Positions 6,174 to 13,729 of a DNA stretch of 26,299 nt are shown piece by piece. The notes under the pieces are model-generated. The model was not told the origin of the DNA and did not search any database. It was given only the letters and a program-made list of their open reading frames with translations. Each line of letters opens with the position of its first letter. Positions within the stretch are counted from its first letter, which is position 1. The position numbers and the translations under genes are program-made. The DNA comes from DASREM01 sp035652095 (lineage in GTDB: Bacteria; Acidobacteriota; Terriglobia; Terriglobales; Acidobacteriaceae): the NCBI GenBank assembly GCA_035652095.1, contig DASREM010000037.1:1-26299 (forward strand), in the 5' to 3' direction.

Positions 6174-7963
6174 TGCGAGAAACCTACGCCGATCGCCACC
6201 ACCATCCTCCTCTGCTGGAGAGCGCTGAAATCGTAGTGTCCATGGTCCTCATGGCGACGTGCTGGTTGGCATGGTACCTTGCCCGCGAGCGTTACCACCT
6301 CACGAGCCGCCAACTGGAAGAATTGGCCACCTACCTTATTGTTGCGGTCTGTAGCCTCACAGGTACGGTGGTTCTGTGGGTTACACGACGCTCCCGGCGA
6401 GAAAGAGAATGGCCTCATCCACCATTCGCCATCGCTTGCAAACGCGACGAGCAAGTCATCGAAGAAGCTTGGCAACGGAATTCAGTTGTTCTCGGCTATG
6501 ACATTCACGGTCAGCCCTGGTATTGGCCCGACCGGGTACGTGTCATGCAAGGGATCGTGCTGGGGATGACCGGCACCGGCAAGACAACACTACTTCGGAA
6601 CATCATTTCGCAGGATCTTGCGCGCGTGGTTGGTCCTCCCGAAGAGCCTCACCGCTTGCCCATGGTCATCTTTGACGGCAAGGGCGACCTTGAGTTCTTC
6701 GAGGACTTGCTGCCACACGTGCACCGAGCGGGCCGGCTCCACCAACTCCGGCTACTGAATCCTGCGCGGCCGGATCTCTCCGTCCGATACAACCCATTTC
6801 AATGTTCTGACGATGAATACATGCCCGTAGTCGCCATGATCTTCGGGTCATTCAACTTGCGCAAGGAGTTCTTCGCGAAACACCAGTTGAACTACTTGGC
6901 GGACATCGTGCGTGTGTTGTTCTACACGGGCCTGAAGTTCAACTTCTACGACGTATTGGTCATGGCCATGGACGAACGGGTCATGAAGGAACAGGTCGAG
7001 AAGGCTCGCAAGCGCATTGCCTTGGACTCATCGCTTCCAACGCAACGCCGGCTGAATTTCGAGATGTCGGTCAAGAACCTCTACACATCGCTCGGAGATC
7101 GGGAACGCGTGCAAAAGATCCAGGGACTTCTCAACGAATGCATGACCTTTCTGGACGACCAGCTTAGCGTTCTCACTGGCCCCTACGAACAGCTGTTGTC
7201 GCTCGACGACGTGATTGACCAGGAGCTCGTCCTGGTCGTCTCCCTGAACATCAACAAAAACCCGGAACCGATGCGGTCGCTAGGAAAGATGCTTCTGCAG
7301 AATCTGCAGCTGGTCATAGGCAAAAGGTACGAAAGCGACGAGTATCGGCAGCGCAAGAATCGGCCGATGCTCAGTATTGTGCTAGACGAGTTTGCGCCGT
7401 TCGGCTATCGCAACTTTGCCCAAATCCTGCAGACCGCACGCGGAACGAACACCGCATTTTTGTTTTCGATGCAGGCGTTGCCGCAACTCATGCAAGTCGA
7501 CAGGGGGTTCAAGGAGGATGTCTCCTCTGCGCCGAACACGACGATGATTCTGCGGACTCGGGACGAAGAGACCACACGCTATTTCCTCCGCGCCTCGGCG
7601 GAGCACCGCGTCGCTCGGCGCAGCGTGTCGATGCATCGCTCAAGGCTTTTTGGCTTCGAGACATACACCCAAACTGAAGGTGCAGTCGAGCACGAGGATA
7701 AAGAGACCCGTGCGCTCGATGAGCACATTAAGAATCTTCCCAAGGCCCAGATGGAGATTCTGATGACCGACGACGCGCGGGGAACTCTGCACGGATTGTT
7801 GCATGTGCGCGCGCCGGAAGACGTCAGGATTCCCCGGTTCAAACCACAGATCTACCCGACATCGAGGCAGTCACGTGAGGATTCTGCTGGCGCGAACCTT
7901 AGATTCAAGACGCCGGAACTAGCTGCGGTTGGCCGACGGCGCCGCGGTGGAGGGTGGTTGTGA
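6170..7963 (+). CDS. TraD/VirD4-like conjugative coupling ATPase
   Basis: The 597-residue product has two N-terminal membrane helices (about residues 20-37 and 52-71), then a large cytoplasmic AAA-like domain. Walker A is GMTGTGKTT at 132-140. A nearby VIFDGKGDLEFFEDLL segment is typical of TraD/TrwB-type pumps. Walker B is LSIVLDEF with D406 and E407. It is followed by a QTARGTNTAFLFSMQALPQL segment that matches the conserved gR..g....Q region of VirD4 proteins. The enzyme recruits the relaxase-DNA complex and drives DNA into the secretion channel. ATG 6170 was chosen for the ATGA overlap with the preceding gene. A longer frame from GTG 6098 adds 24 residues without hydrophobic or folded character. 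This is the firmest conjugation call in the window. Confidence 0.88.
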   Translation: MMRETYADRHHHPPLLESAEIVVSMVLMATCWLAWYLARERYHLTSRQLEELATYLIVAVCSLTGTVVLWVTRRSRREREWPHPPFAIACKRDEQVIEEAWQRNSVVLGYDIHGQPWYWPDRVRVMQGIVLGMTGTGKTTLLRNIISQDLARVVGPPEEPHRLPMVIFDGKGDLEFFEDLLPHVHRAGRLHQLRLLNPARPDLSVRYNPFQCSDDEYMPVVAMIFGSFNLRKEFFAKHQLNYLADIVRVLFYTGLKFNFYDVLVMAMDERVMKEQVEKARKRIALDSSLPTQRRLNFEMSVKNLYTSLGDRERVQKIQGLLNECMTFLDDQLSVLTGPYEQLLSLDDVIDQELVLVVSLNINKNPEPMRSLGKMLLQNLQLVIGKRYESDEYRQRKNRPMLSIVLDEFAPFGYRNFAQILQTARGTNTAFLFSMQALPQLMQVDRGFKEDVSSAPNTTMILRTRDEETTRYFLRASAEHRVARRSVSMHRSRLFGFETYTQTEGAVEHEDKETRALDEHIKNLPKAQMEILMTDDARGTLHGLLHVRAPEDVRIPRFKPQIYPTSRQSREDSAGANLRFKTPELAAVGRRRRGGGWL

Positions 7964-8757
7964 ACCGAAGGCGAACGACACTGTGTGCTCTGACACTAGG
8001 ACTGGCGATGGGAAGCACATTTGGTCTTCCGAGTGCGGCACAGTCTCAAACGCGGCCATCACAGTCCCAACGAGCTGCCGCTCCGGCTCCTCACTCTCCG
8101 TACCAACATCATGAAACCTGGTACGAGTTCGTGCTGAGGCAGTTCAATCCCGATGATGTTGACTACGGTCGTTGGATCGAACACGAACGCCGCGAGTTCA
8201 TTGAAGCTCGACTCAAGAATCCCTACTTCTTGTACAGCCTGGGCACGACGGTAGTGTTGCTACTGATGGCAATGGTATGTGCCAAACTCCGGATCGATCA
8301 TCGCCGGGCCATGTGGATCACAGCGGAAATGATGGCGGACATCTATAACCAGGATGCCTATTCTCGCCGCATCGCTCACGAGGCAATCGACAGGTACAAC
8401 GCACACATTGAACGCTGCAACCGCGCAGTTGAGGCAGCAGAACATGGTGAACCTGTTCCCGGCAAGGGCTCCGAGATCGAACAGTTAAGAGGCGAATTGA
8501 TCTGTGTGACCGGGGAGAGGGACACAGCAACAAAGGAGAGGGACCTCGCACGAGAGGAGTTGCGGAAGAAGTCAGAGATCCTCGCCGAGATGTCCATTCG
8601 TCTGGAGGCTCTCACGAACAAGTCTGGCACAACCGGGGATGCCAAGAGATCCTCTGATTTGCGGGGCGCGGATCCCAAGTTGGTGACTCATATCAACAAC
8701 CTGCAAGAGCAGTTGTATGCCGAGCGGAACAACAACCGAAAACTGAAGGGCGCGTAG
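7960..8757 (+). CDS. Coiled-coil membrane protein of the transfer block
   Basis: GTG 7960 overlaps the TGA of the coupling-protein gene (GTGA); GTG 7954 is also possible. The N-terminus VNRRRTTLCALTLGLAMGSTFGLPSAAQSQ looks like a signal peptide. A periplasmic stretch with WYEFVLRQFNPDDVDYGRWIE follows, then a membrane helix (YSLGTTVVLLLMAMVCA, near residue 100). The cytoplasmic part of about 150 residues has heptad character (IEQLRGELICVTGERDTATKERDLAREELRK), suggesting a coiled coil. I do not recognise the family. Topology and position fit a structural partner of the secretion apparatus. Confidence 0.6.
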   Translation: MNRRRTTLCALTLGLAMGSTFGLPSAAQSQTRPSQSQRAAAPAPHSPYQHHETWYEFVLRQFNPDDVDYGRWIEHERREFIEARLKNPYFLYSLGTTVVLLLMAMVCAKLRIDHRRAMWITAEMMADIYNQDAYSRRIAHEAIDRYNAHIERCNRAVEAAEHGEPVPGKGSEIEQLRGELICVTGERDTATKERDLAREELRKKSEILAEMSIRLEALTNKSGTTGDAKRSSDLRGADPKLVTHINNLQEQLYAERNNNRKLKGA

Positions 8758-8761
8758 AAAC

Positions 8762-9298
8762 ATGCTGGTGGCGGCTACAGGGTTCGGCAGAGTGTGGCGC
8801 AACAGGTTCGGAAAGGACCCGGACGATGCTCGTCGTTTTGCTCGGGGGGTCTATTACAACACCACGGGTGTCATTGTCAGAGGCAACGTACGACAGCGGC
8901 CCCAGATTTGTGGCTATGCACGATTCGATGCGGTCGGCGGGTTCAATCCAAACTTCCCCGCTCGGATGATCAATCGTGTATTCGAATGCGCAGAACCGTC
9001 CGTATGGATGGGATACAACAAGCTGCTTTTCAAGCGCATAGTGACGATCGGTGAACGTCCCGACTGCTTCCTTGTGGTCCTGCGACCGGAAGTGACAGGC
9101 ACGATGGCGGTGGGAACGGCGGGGTGGAGATCGCCAGACACGTGGCTTCTCTCGTTCAGCGAGTTTGCTCAGCAACAGGAGGGTATGTTGCTGATGCAGG
9201 CGTACAGCTGGATTCGGGGTCAGCTCGGTCGATTCGTGCTCGAACCTTCAGAGCGGCAACCTTGGATGGCGCGACTTGTACTTAGCAGCAGCGAGTGA
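8762..9298 (+). CDS. Hypothetical soluble protein in the transfer operon
   Basis: ATG 8762 lies four bases after the previous stop. The 178-residue protein has no signal peptide or membrane helix. It has an N-terminal ATGFGRVWRNRFGKDPDDARRFARGVYYN segment and a beta-rich middle with MINRVFECAEPSVWMGYNKLL and RPDCFLVVLRPE. The Trp-rich C-terminus has the form YSWIRGQLGRFVLEPSERQPWMARL. No known motif is visible. Its tight spacing from the upstream gene, and the next gene beginning 13 bases after its stop, place it in the same transcription unit as the coupling protein. Confidence 0.6.
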   Translation: MLVAATGFGRVWRNRFGKDPDDARRFARGVYYNTTGVIVRGNVRQRPQICGYARFDAVGGFNPNFPARMINRVFECAEPSVWMGYNKLLFKRIVTIGERPDCFLVVLRPEVTGTMAVGTAGWRSPDTWLLSFSEFAQQQEGMLLMQAYSWIRGQLGRFVLEPSERQPWMARLVLSSSE

Positions 9299-9310
9299 TG
9301 GGGACAGACC

Positions 9311-10129
9311 GTGCGGTATTGGAAAGGGTCAATCACGTTAAGCACCACACACGACTATCCACTCCTGCGCCAGGTGTTGCATTCGGGTTTCATCACACAC
9401 AGCCAACTGTTCCAGTTCATGAGACTGGATCACTACGCGTCGTCGCGCAACGCTTTCAACAACCGTGTACTCCGGTTAGTCAAGCACGGCCTGCTCATCC
9501 GGCACGAACTGCCGTTCATCAACCGCGAAGCTGTCTACTCAGTTTCGGAGGCGTCAGCATCAGAAATGGCCGGCAAAGGGGAATGCGGTGCACGGCCAAT
9601 CGACCATCTCAAGTCCAGCGACGGACAAGGCCACCTTCACCATTCTCTTGACTTGAACGAAATTCATTTGGCATTGAAGCGCACCGGCGCGCTGGTTTAC
9701 TGGACACCCGAAACGGAGATCCGCTCCCGAAACGACCTGACGACTGCCGGGTATTGGAAGTATTACGACGCGGTCGTGGTGGTCCGTCTTGCCGGGGGAC
9801 AAGATTGCAAGTTCGCGCTGGAGTACGAGCGCACACCCAAAGCAGCACGCCAATACTTGAGCGTCCGCCAGCGGATTGAACAGGAAACGTCAATCACGCA
9901 TTTTCTGTACCTGATGCCGAACTACGATCTCCTGTGGTTCGTTGCTGACAAGCTGTCGGAGTGTAGGCGCGCGGTTCACTTTGGTCTGCTCAAGGATTTT
10001 CTTCAGCTAACGTTGGCACTGCCAGTGAGAAGGAACGGGTCCCCCGTCTCAATGACGCTTACTTCTGTCTTGACCCACGGGCAGGCAGTACAAAAGACAG
10101 GTTCTCTCTGGGAGGACATTGCCGTGTGA
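9311..10129 (+). CDS. Replication-relaxation-like protein
   Basis: GTG 9311 gives 272 residues. Residues about 15-85 (DYPLLRQVLHSGFITHSQLFQFM ... NRVLRLVKHGLLIRH ... AVYSVSE) read as a winged helix-turn-helix, with the rL..L...Gll pattern of the Replic_Relax family (PF13814). The second half has YYDAVVVVRLAGGQDCKFALEYERTPKAARQYL. There, the pattern DA..v....g....falEyeRt....+yl corresponds to the PD-(D/E)XK-like core often seen after this wHTH. Proteins of this family sit beside coupling proteins on mobile elements and are thought to help DNA processing at transfer or replication. No relaxase is recognisable beside it in this window. The nuclease-like reading of the C-terminal half is inference. 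Confidence 0.6.
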   Translation: MRYWKGSITLSTTHDYPLLRQVLHSGFITHSQLFQFMRLDHYASSRNAFNNRVLRLVKHGLLIRHELPFINREAVYSVSEASASEMAGKGECGARPIDHLKSSDGQGHLHHSLDLNEIHLALKRTGALVYWTPETEIRSRNDLTTAGYWKYYDAVVVVRLAGGQDCKFALEYERTPKAARQYLSVRQRIEQETSITHFLYLMPNYDLLWFVADKLSECRRAVHFGLLKDFLQLTLALPVRRNGSPVSMTLTSVLTHGQAVQKTGSLWEDIAV

Positions 10130-10313
10130 TTGCGGTGTCATTGGGGTGTGTTTGGGATGTCCGGCTACCCCGCAACCATTAATAGAATCAGCAGCTTGCA
10201 CGTTGACTATATGCCTTCGTCGAGTGGTTCGGCAGGAGCGTTGACCACCCGCCAGATTTTTCCGCATCCAGGAGTCGGCCACCCGCATCACTTTTAGGAA
10301 CGAGTCCTCCTTT

Positions 10314-10910
10314 ATGTGCTGCGACCACTGCAACTGCGCGATCGCCCCTGGAACTGAGAGAATAGTCTGGGATGGAGTGAAGCGCTGGGTGCGAGTGTGC
10401 ACTCTGTGCGTTCCATTCGTCGCCTCTATCGTGTTTGGGCAGACCTCGCCGGTACAAGCGCCTCCGCCGATCATTCAAACAGCCAGGCGTGTGGTTGTGG
10501 ACTCAGGTTCTTCGAGCACTCTGAGCGGGCGGTACTGGCAGCAACAGTTGAACGGCTTCTTTGTGGCCGGCCAAGATTCGGACGACAATCCGGTGGCCTC
10601 GCTCACGGTGCCGCATGACGGCTCGACTCCAACACTTCCCGCCGAGGAACAACCTAACCCAGACAACCAGCCGCACCCGCCACACCAGGGTTCGACCTTC
10701 CTCGGCATCAGCGGCTCGGGAGCGATGGCCAACACTAACTCTGCGATGACGGTGACCACGTGGGAACCGCCAGACCCCGGCTTCTCTTCGCTAGCCCGAC
10801 TCTTCGAGCGTCAGTCGTCCGCCAGGGGAGTGATGCTGAAGGTTGGTTCGGTCGCGCCGCAGCACCGTCCGTTCCTACCGCGTGCGCGCCGGAACTGTCC
10901 ACGGTCTTGA
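10314..10910 (+). CDS. Hypothetical protein, either Cys-rich or secreted depending on the start
   Basis: Two starts are possible. ATG 10314 gives 198 residues beginning MCCDHCNCA, with a later CTLC pair that could make a small metal site. GTG 10377 gives 177 residues beginning VKRWVRVCTLCVPFVASIVFGQ, which looks like a signal peptide for an exported protein. The rest is Pro, Ser and Gly rich (NPDNQPHPPHQGSTFLGISGSGAM) and looks extracellular or disordered. The 3' end overlaps weaker frames, and codon pattern there is not strong. I recognise no family. The 184 bases before it hold no gene that I can support. Confidence 0.4.
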   Translation: MCCDHCNCAIAPGTERIVWDGVKRWVRVCTLCVPFVASIVFGQTSPVQAPPPIIQTARRVVVDSGSSSTLSGRYWQQQLNGFFVAGQDSDDNPVASLTVPHDGSTPTLPAEEQPNPDNQPHPPHQGSTFLGISGSGAMANTNSAMTVTTWEPPDPGFSSLARLFERQSSARGVMLKVGSVAPQHRPFLPRARRNCPRS

Positions 10911-10936
10911 CTGCGATAATTTGTTCGCCTCATACT
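10907..10936 (+). promoter_or_regulatory. Candidate promoter for the 10943 gene
   Basis: TTGACT (10907-10912) is followed after 18 bases by CATACT (10931-10936). A start site 7 bases downstream would fall on the ATG at 10943, so the transcript could be leaderless. No Shine-Dalgarno precedes this ATG. This rests on a match to consensus boxes only. Confidence 0.35.
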
Positions 10937-10942
10937 GGGTAC

Positions 10943-11203
10943 ATGATCACGGCTACAGAACGCGGCCTCAACTGTGAGGCTGTCATGTGGACTCACGAAG
11001 GTTCGCGCCTCTCACACGACGAACACCACGCATTCCGGTACGAAGTGCGGGAACACGGAAACGTGATTGGCTTCATCACCGCCGATCGCGCTCGTCAACA
11101 CCCTAGTGGTGCGAGGTGGAAGCGCTCCGTCCAGCGTGACGGCAGGATCGAGGAGCTAGACGGCGACTTCCAGACGGTCGAGGAAGCGCTCGCCGCGTTC
11201 TAG
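10943..11203 (+). CDS. Small hypothetical protein, possibly leaderless
   Basis: The frame is open from GTG 10760, but that upstream part overlaps the 10314 gene and looks noncoding. ATG 10943 gives 86 residues that look like a compact domain. The core is RYEVREHGNVIGFITADRARQHPSGARWKR followed by SVQRDGRIEELDGDFQTVEEALAAF. The final D..F.TveEA..aF helix is typical of small proteins that describe a KTV or DUF-like alpha/beta fold, but I cannot name a family. It faces the minus-strand HEPN gene tail to tail, 27 bases away. No ribosome binding site is seen, and a promoter-like pair of boxes ends just before the ATG. Confidence 0.55.
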   Translation: MITATERGLNCEAVMWTHEGSRLSHDEHHAFRYEVREHGNVIGFITADRARQHPSGARWKRSVQRDGRIEELDGDFQTVEEALAAF

Positions 11204-11230
11204 TCTCGGAACCTACCAAAACAGTCCTGG

Positions 11231-12046
11231 CTACTTGCTCCCCTTGGGCTTTGAGGACCTCGTCCCTGGCCTCAGCTCTTTTTTCTTTTCGGCAGCGGCC
11301 GCCAACGCCTCAACTGCCTTTTGAAACTCGTCCTTGCTGTGGCTCTGTATGAAGTTCTCAGTCGTGATACTGAGTGTGAACATCATCGTGGCTGCGAGCC
11401 AACCTGCGACTTCTCCCTTCGTGATCTCCTGCAAACCGTCACCGGTCTTGGCCTTGTCAGCGCGGTGAACGATGTGGTGGCGCCTCTTCATCATCGCTTC
11501 CAGGAGTGCGAGGACCTCTCCATCTATCGCGAGACGCGGAATCGGGCTGGATGAGCTATCGACCTCTTCACGGCTTGGCAGCTTCACGTCGACACTTGCT
11601 AGGAATGACTTGATCGCGGGGACGTTGTTGAAGGTATAGCGCTCCATGTAGGCGGCCACCGACTCCCTGATTACGTCGTCGATCTTCTTACCGCGGTGTC
11701 TGGCGAGCTTCCCGAGTTGAAATTTCTCAGCCCGTCCGGAGGTGCCCACCAGGGGCACGTCGTTCAGCGCGTCCTCGTTGGCGATTGGTAGTAGCCACAA
11801 TGCTACGCTGCGGAGGAAGTCCTCAAGGTAGGCGTGGTTCAGAACGACGACAGCTCGGAGAATCTCTTCCGAGGTTTCTTTGTCGGTCTCCCCGGCAGCC
11901 CCAACGAGTTTCAAACCTCGCTGCAGGCCCTCGCTGATCTGCTTCACGTAGGGCTGGAAGTGTACTTTGGAAGCCCACGTGAGATAGCTCTCCATGAGTT
12001 TCTTAACCCACTCGGCGCCCTGCTCCGGCGTCATCTCATTCGTCAT
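11231..12046 (-). CDS. HEPN-domain protein with RX4H motif (putative RNase)
   Basis: This is the only clear minus-strand gene. I chose the ATG at 12046 (271 residues, MTNEMTPEQGAEW). The frame extends to a GTG at 12124, but the extra 26 residues look unstructured. The protein is helical, with AYLEDFLRSVALWLL (about 72-86) and then KRRHHIVHRADKAK, which gives R189 to H194 as an RX4H motif. An all-helical protein with an E..lr helix and an (R/N)xxxxH segment is the HEPN pattern (MAE_28990-like). HEPN proteins are commonly metal-independent RNases in toxin-antitoxin and defence systems. The basic C-terminal tail could bind RNA. No antitoxin gene is obvious beside it. The exact HEPN subfamily is uncertain, and no Shine-Dalgarno is seen. 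Confidence 0.6.
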   Translation of the reverse strand: MTNEMTPEQGAEWVKKLMESYLTWASKVHFQPYVKQISEGLQRGLKLVGAAGETDKETSEEILRAVVVLNHAYLEDFLRSVALWLLPIANEDALNDVPLVGTSGRAEKFQLGKLARHRGKKIDDVIRESVAAYMERYTFNNVPAIKSFLASVDVKLPSREEVDSSSSPIPRLAIDGEVLALLEAMMKRRHHIVHRADKAKTGDGLQEITKGEVAGWLAATMMFTLSITTENFIQSHSKDEFQKAVEALAAAAEKKKELRPGTRSSKPKGSK

Positions 12047-12200
12047 GTAGCAATTGTAAGTCCGGGGTTGTATCGCAGTAGCTTCATTGGAGTGACGCGA
12101 CCGTTGGGGACACGTAGGACGCACCCCTCTTCACTTCCAGAAAAGTGATTACTCACAGTCGAACCATACGCGGCTCTCGGCCGCGCCTTGGTCTAAGCAA

Positions 12201-12219
12201 TGGGGCGGAAAGCGCCCCA
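12201..12219 (+). promoter_or_regulatory. Short GC-rich hairpin in the leader of the 12236 gene
   Basis: TGGGGCG (12201-12207) and CGCCCCA (12213-12219) form a perfect 7-bp stem with a GAAAG loop. It ends just before AAAGGAAG, the likely ribosome binding site of ATG 12236. It is in a divergent intergenic region, so it is unlikely to be a terminator. It could be a 5'-end stabiliser. Confidence 0.35.
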
Positions 12220-12235
12220 GAAAGGAAGCACAGTT

Positions 12236-12643
12236 ATGTTCGGTCACATGAAAGCGGAACCAATTCTCAGAGTGGGGCCTGCCTGCGCGGTCGAAGAGGC
12301 GGTTGTTGCTCTGACCAAAGCAACCGACGAGACCCAAGCTGTTCGGTGGATAGAGTTTCCAGCGGCAGTTCTGGTTCTTGTCATCGTTACCGGAGACCCA
12401 CAGTCCGGTGCATTTTACGTCTTGGATCGCAAGAGCGGGACTTGGCTCTGGGTTGACTTCGAGGACCAGCAGTACGGCGGTTACAGCATCAGGGACTTTG
12501 AGATCCTCGTGCGCGATTACGACTTCCTCAGACTGGTCGAACGCCCCGGTTTGCTGAAGGGCGGCTTCGCATGGCTGTTGCGGCCTGGAGAGCCAGCCGA
12601 AACGGTCGGCGCGACCAAGTGTAGTAGTAAGGGCACTTGTTGA
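12236..12643 (+). CDS. Hypothetical soluble protein
   Basis: ATG 12236 follows AAAGGAAG with good spacing. An earlier GTG or ATG frame from 12200 runs through the hairpin. The 135-residue product looks like a compact alpha/beta domain. It starts with VEEAVVALTKATDETQAVRWIEFPA, then LVLVIVTGDPQSGAFYVLDRKSGTWLWVDF and GGYSIRDFEILVRDYDFLRLV. The final CSSKGTC is unusual. I do not recognise the family. It starts a plus-strand run that leads 77 bases later into the primase-polymerase gene, so it may belong to that unit. Confidence 0.6.
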   Translation: MFGHMKAEPILRVGPACAVEEAVVALTKATDETQAVRWIEFPAAVLVLVIVTGDPQSGAFYVLDRKSGTWLWVDFEDQQYGGYSIRDFEILVRDYDFLRLVERPGLLKGGFAWLLRPGEPAETVGATKCSSKGTC

Positions 12644-12720
12644 GGCCGTTTGACAGAAATCGAGTCCTGGCATATCTAGCACACAGCACGCGGAGGGCTG
12701 GAGACGCCGAAAAGGAGGAA

Positions 12721-13701
12721 ATGGCCGTGGAGCGACGAGTGAGAGCAACTCCAGCGCTGATAAAGGAATACGTTTCGCTGTTTGTAAATCGCCGGGCCTA
12801 CACAGTCCAGTCCACCCGGCCCGATCCGGAGAGCGGCCGTCATTATTACTACCGCCCGAAGCAACGTGGTTCCGGTGCGCCACTTCATCTGACCGAAAAG
12901 ACAGTCTGGGACCACTTGGAAGGCAAGATCACCATTGGTCTGTACGCTATCAACCCGTCTAGCCAACGGTGCAAGTGGGTCGCCATCGATGCCGACTACA
13001 AGACCGCGATGGAGGACCTCGTGAAACTGCAGTACTACCTCACGCAGGACAAGGTGGACTCTGCCCTAGAAATGAGCAGGCGAGGCGGGCATCTGTGGAT
13101 CTTCCTGGCAGTGCCACTGCTGGCCATGAAGTGCCGGATCTATATCTACGACCTGGCACGGAGGCTGGGGGTGCCGGTGAAGGGATCTGGTTTGGCTGAG
13201 GGAATCGAGGTGTTCCCAAAACACGACGTGATTGCGAACGGGGCGTTCGGCAACGCGATCCGAGGCCCGTTGGGAATCCACCGCGGCGCGAACCGACGCT
13301 TCTGGTTCTATGGCGCCGACTACGCGTTGGAAGCCCAGATGAAGTTCCTGAAGCGACTACGCGGAGTCACGGAAGAGGAGTTGGACCGGTTCACCGCTGG
13401 CAAGGAGTTCCCTGCGGATATCGCGAAGTCGCACGGTGAAGTAAAGCCAATTGGAGAACTGCGAACCGGAGGAAGTCGGAAGGCGTTTTTCATTCTCGAC
13501 CACGTAGGTAAGACAAGAATTGTGGGGAAGAACCATGTGGCTCGGTGTCCATCCTGTGCGCAGGTTGGACACGATCGCAGTGGCGACAACCTGGCGATCC
13601 TAGTCTCAGATCCGCGGTTCTATCAGTGCTGGGCGGGCTGCACAAAAGAAATGATTCGTGTGGCCCTTGGGCACCCGATTCGTGTCCAGCAACGAGCATG
13701 A
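12721..13701 (+). CDS. AEP primase-polymerase, TOTE-like, with C-terminal zinc finger
   Basis: AAGGAGG 3 bases before ATG 12721 sets the start (326 residues). The archaeo-eukaryotic primase signature is visible. KWVAIDAD gives D90 and D92 (metal ligands, motif I). SRRGGHLWIFLA (119-130) contains the motif II histidine. GIEVFPKHDV followed by GAFGNAIRGPLGIHR resembles the FPkQ...GNlI.LPL stretch of AEP domains from TOTE-type elements. The C-terminus has CPSC near 275 and CWAGC near 310, with RFYQC just before the latter, a CHC2-like zinc ribbon common in plasmid primases. The enzyme likely synthesises primers or bypass DNA for the element. No helicase or endonuclease domains of a full TOTE system are seen nearby. 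The enzyme class is clear; the exact family is less so. Confidence 0.78.
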   Translation: MAVERRVRATPALIKEYVSLFVNRRAYTVQSTRPDPESGRHYYYRPKQRGSGAPLHLTEKTVWDHLEGKITIGLYAINPSSQRCKWVAIDADYKTAMEDLVKLQYYLTQDKVDSALEMSRRGGHLWIFLAVPLLAMKCRIYIYDLARRLGVPVKGSGLAEGIEVFPKHDVIANGAFGNAIRGPLGIHRGANRRFWFYGADYALEAQMKFLKRLRGVTEEELDRFTAGKEFPADIAKSHGEVKPIGELRTGGSRKAFFILDHVGKTRIVGKNHVARCPSCAQVGHDRSGDNLAILVSDPRFYQCWAGCTKEMIRVALGHPIRVQQRA

Positions 13702-13729
13702 CAAAGATAAGGATAAGGAGGTGACCTTC

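Noticed and set aside
12149..12883. 244-residue minus-strand frame across the primase start
   Set aside because: Overlaps the 12236 and primase genes, which have strong ribosome binding sites and motifs. The product looks like random GC-rich coding.
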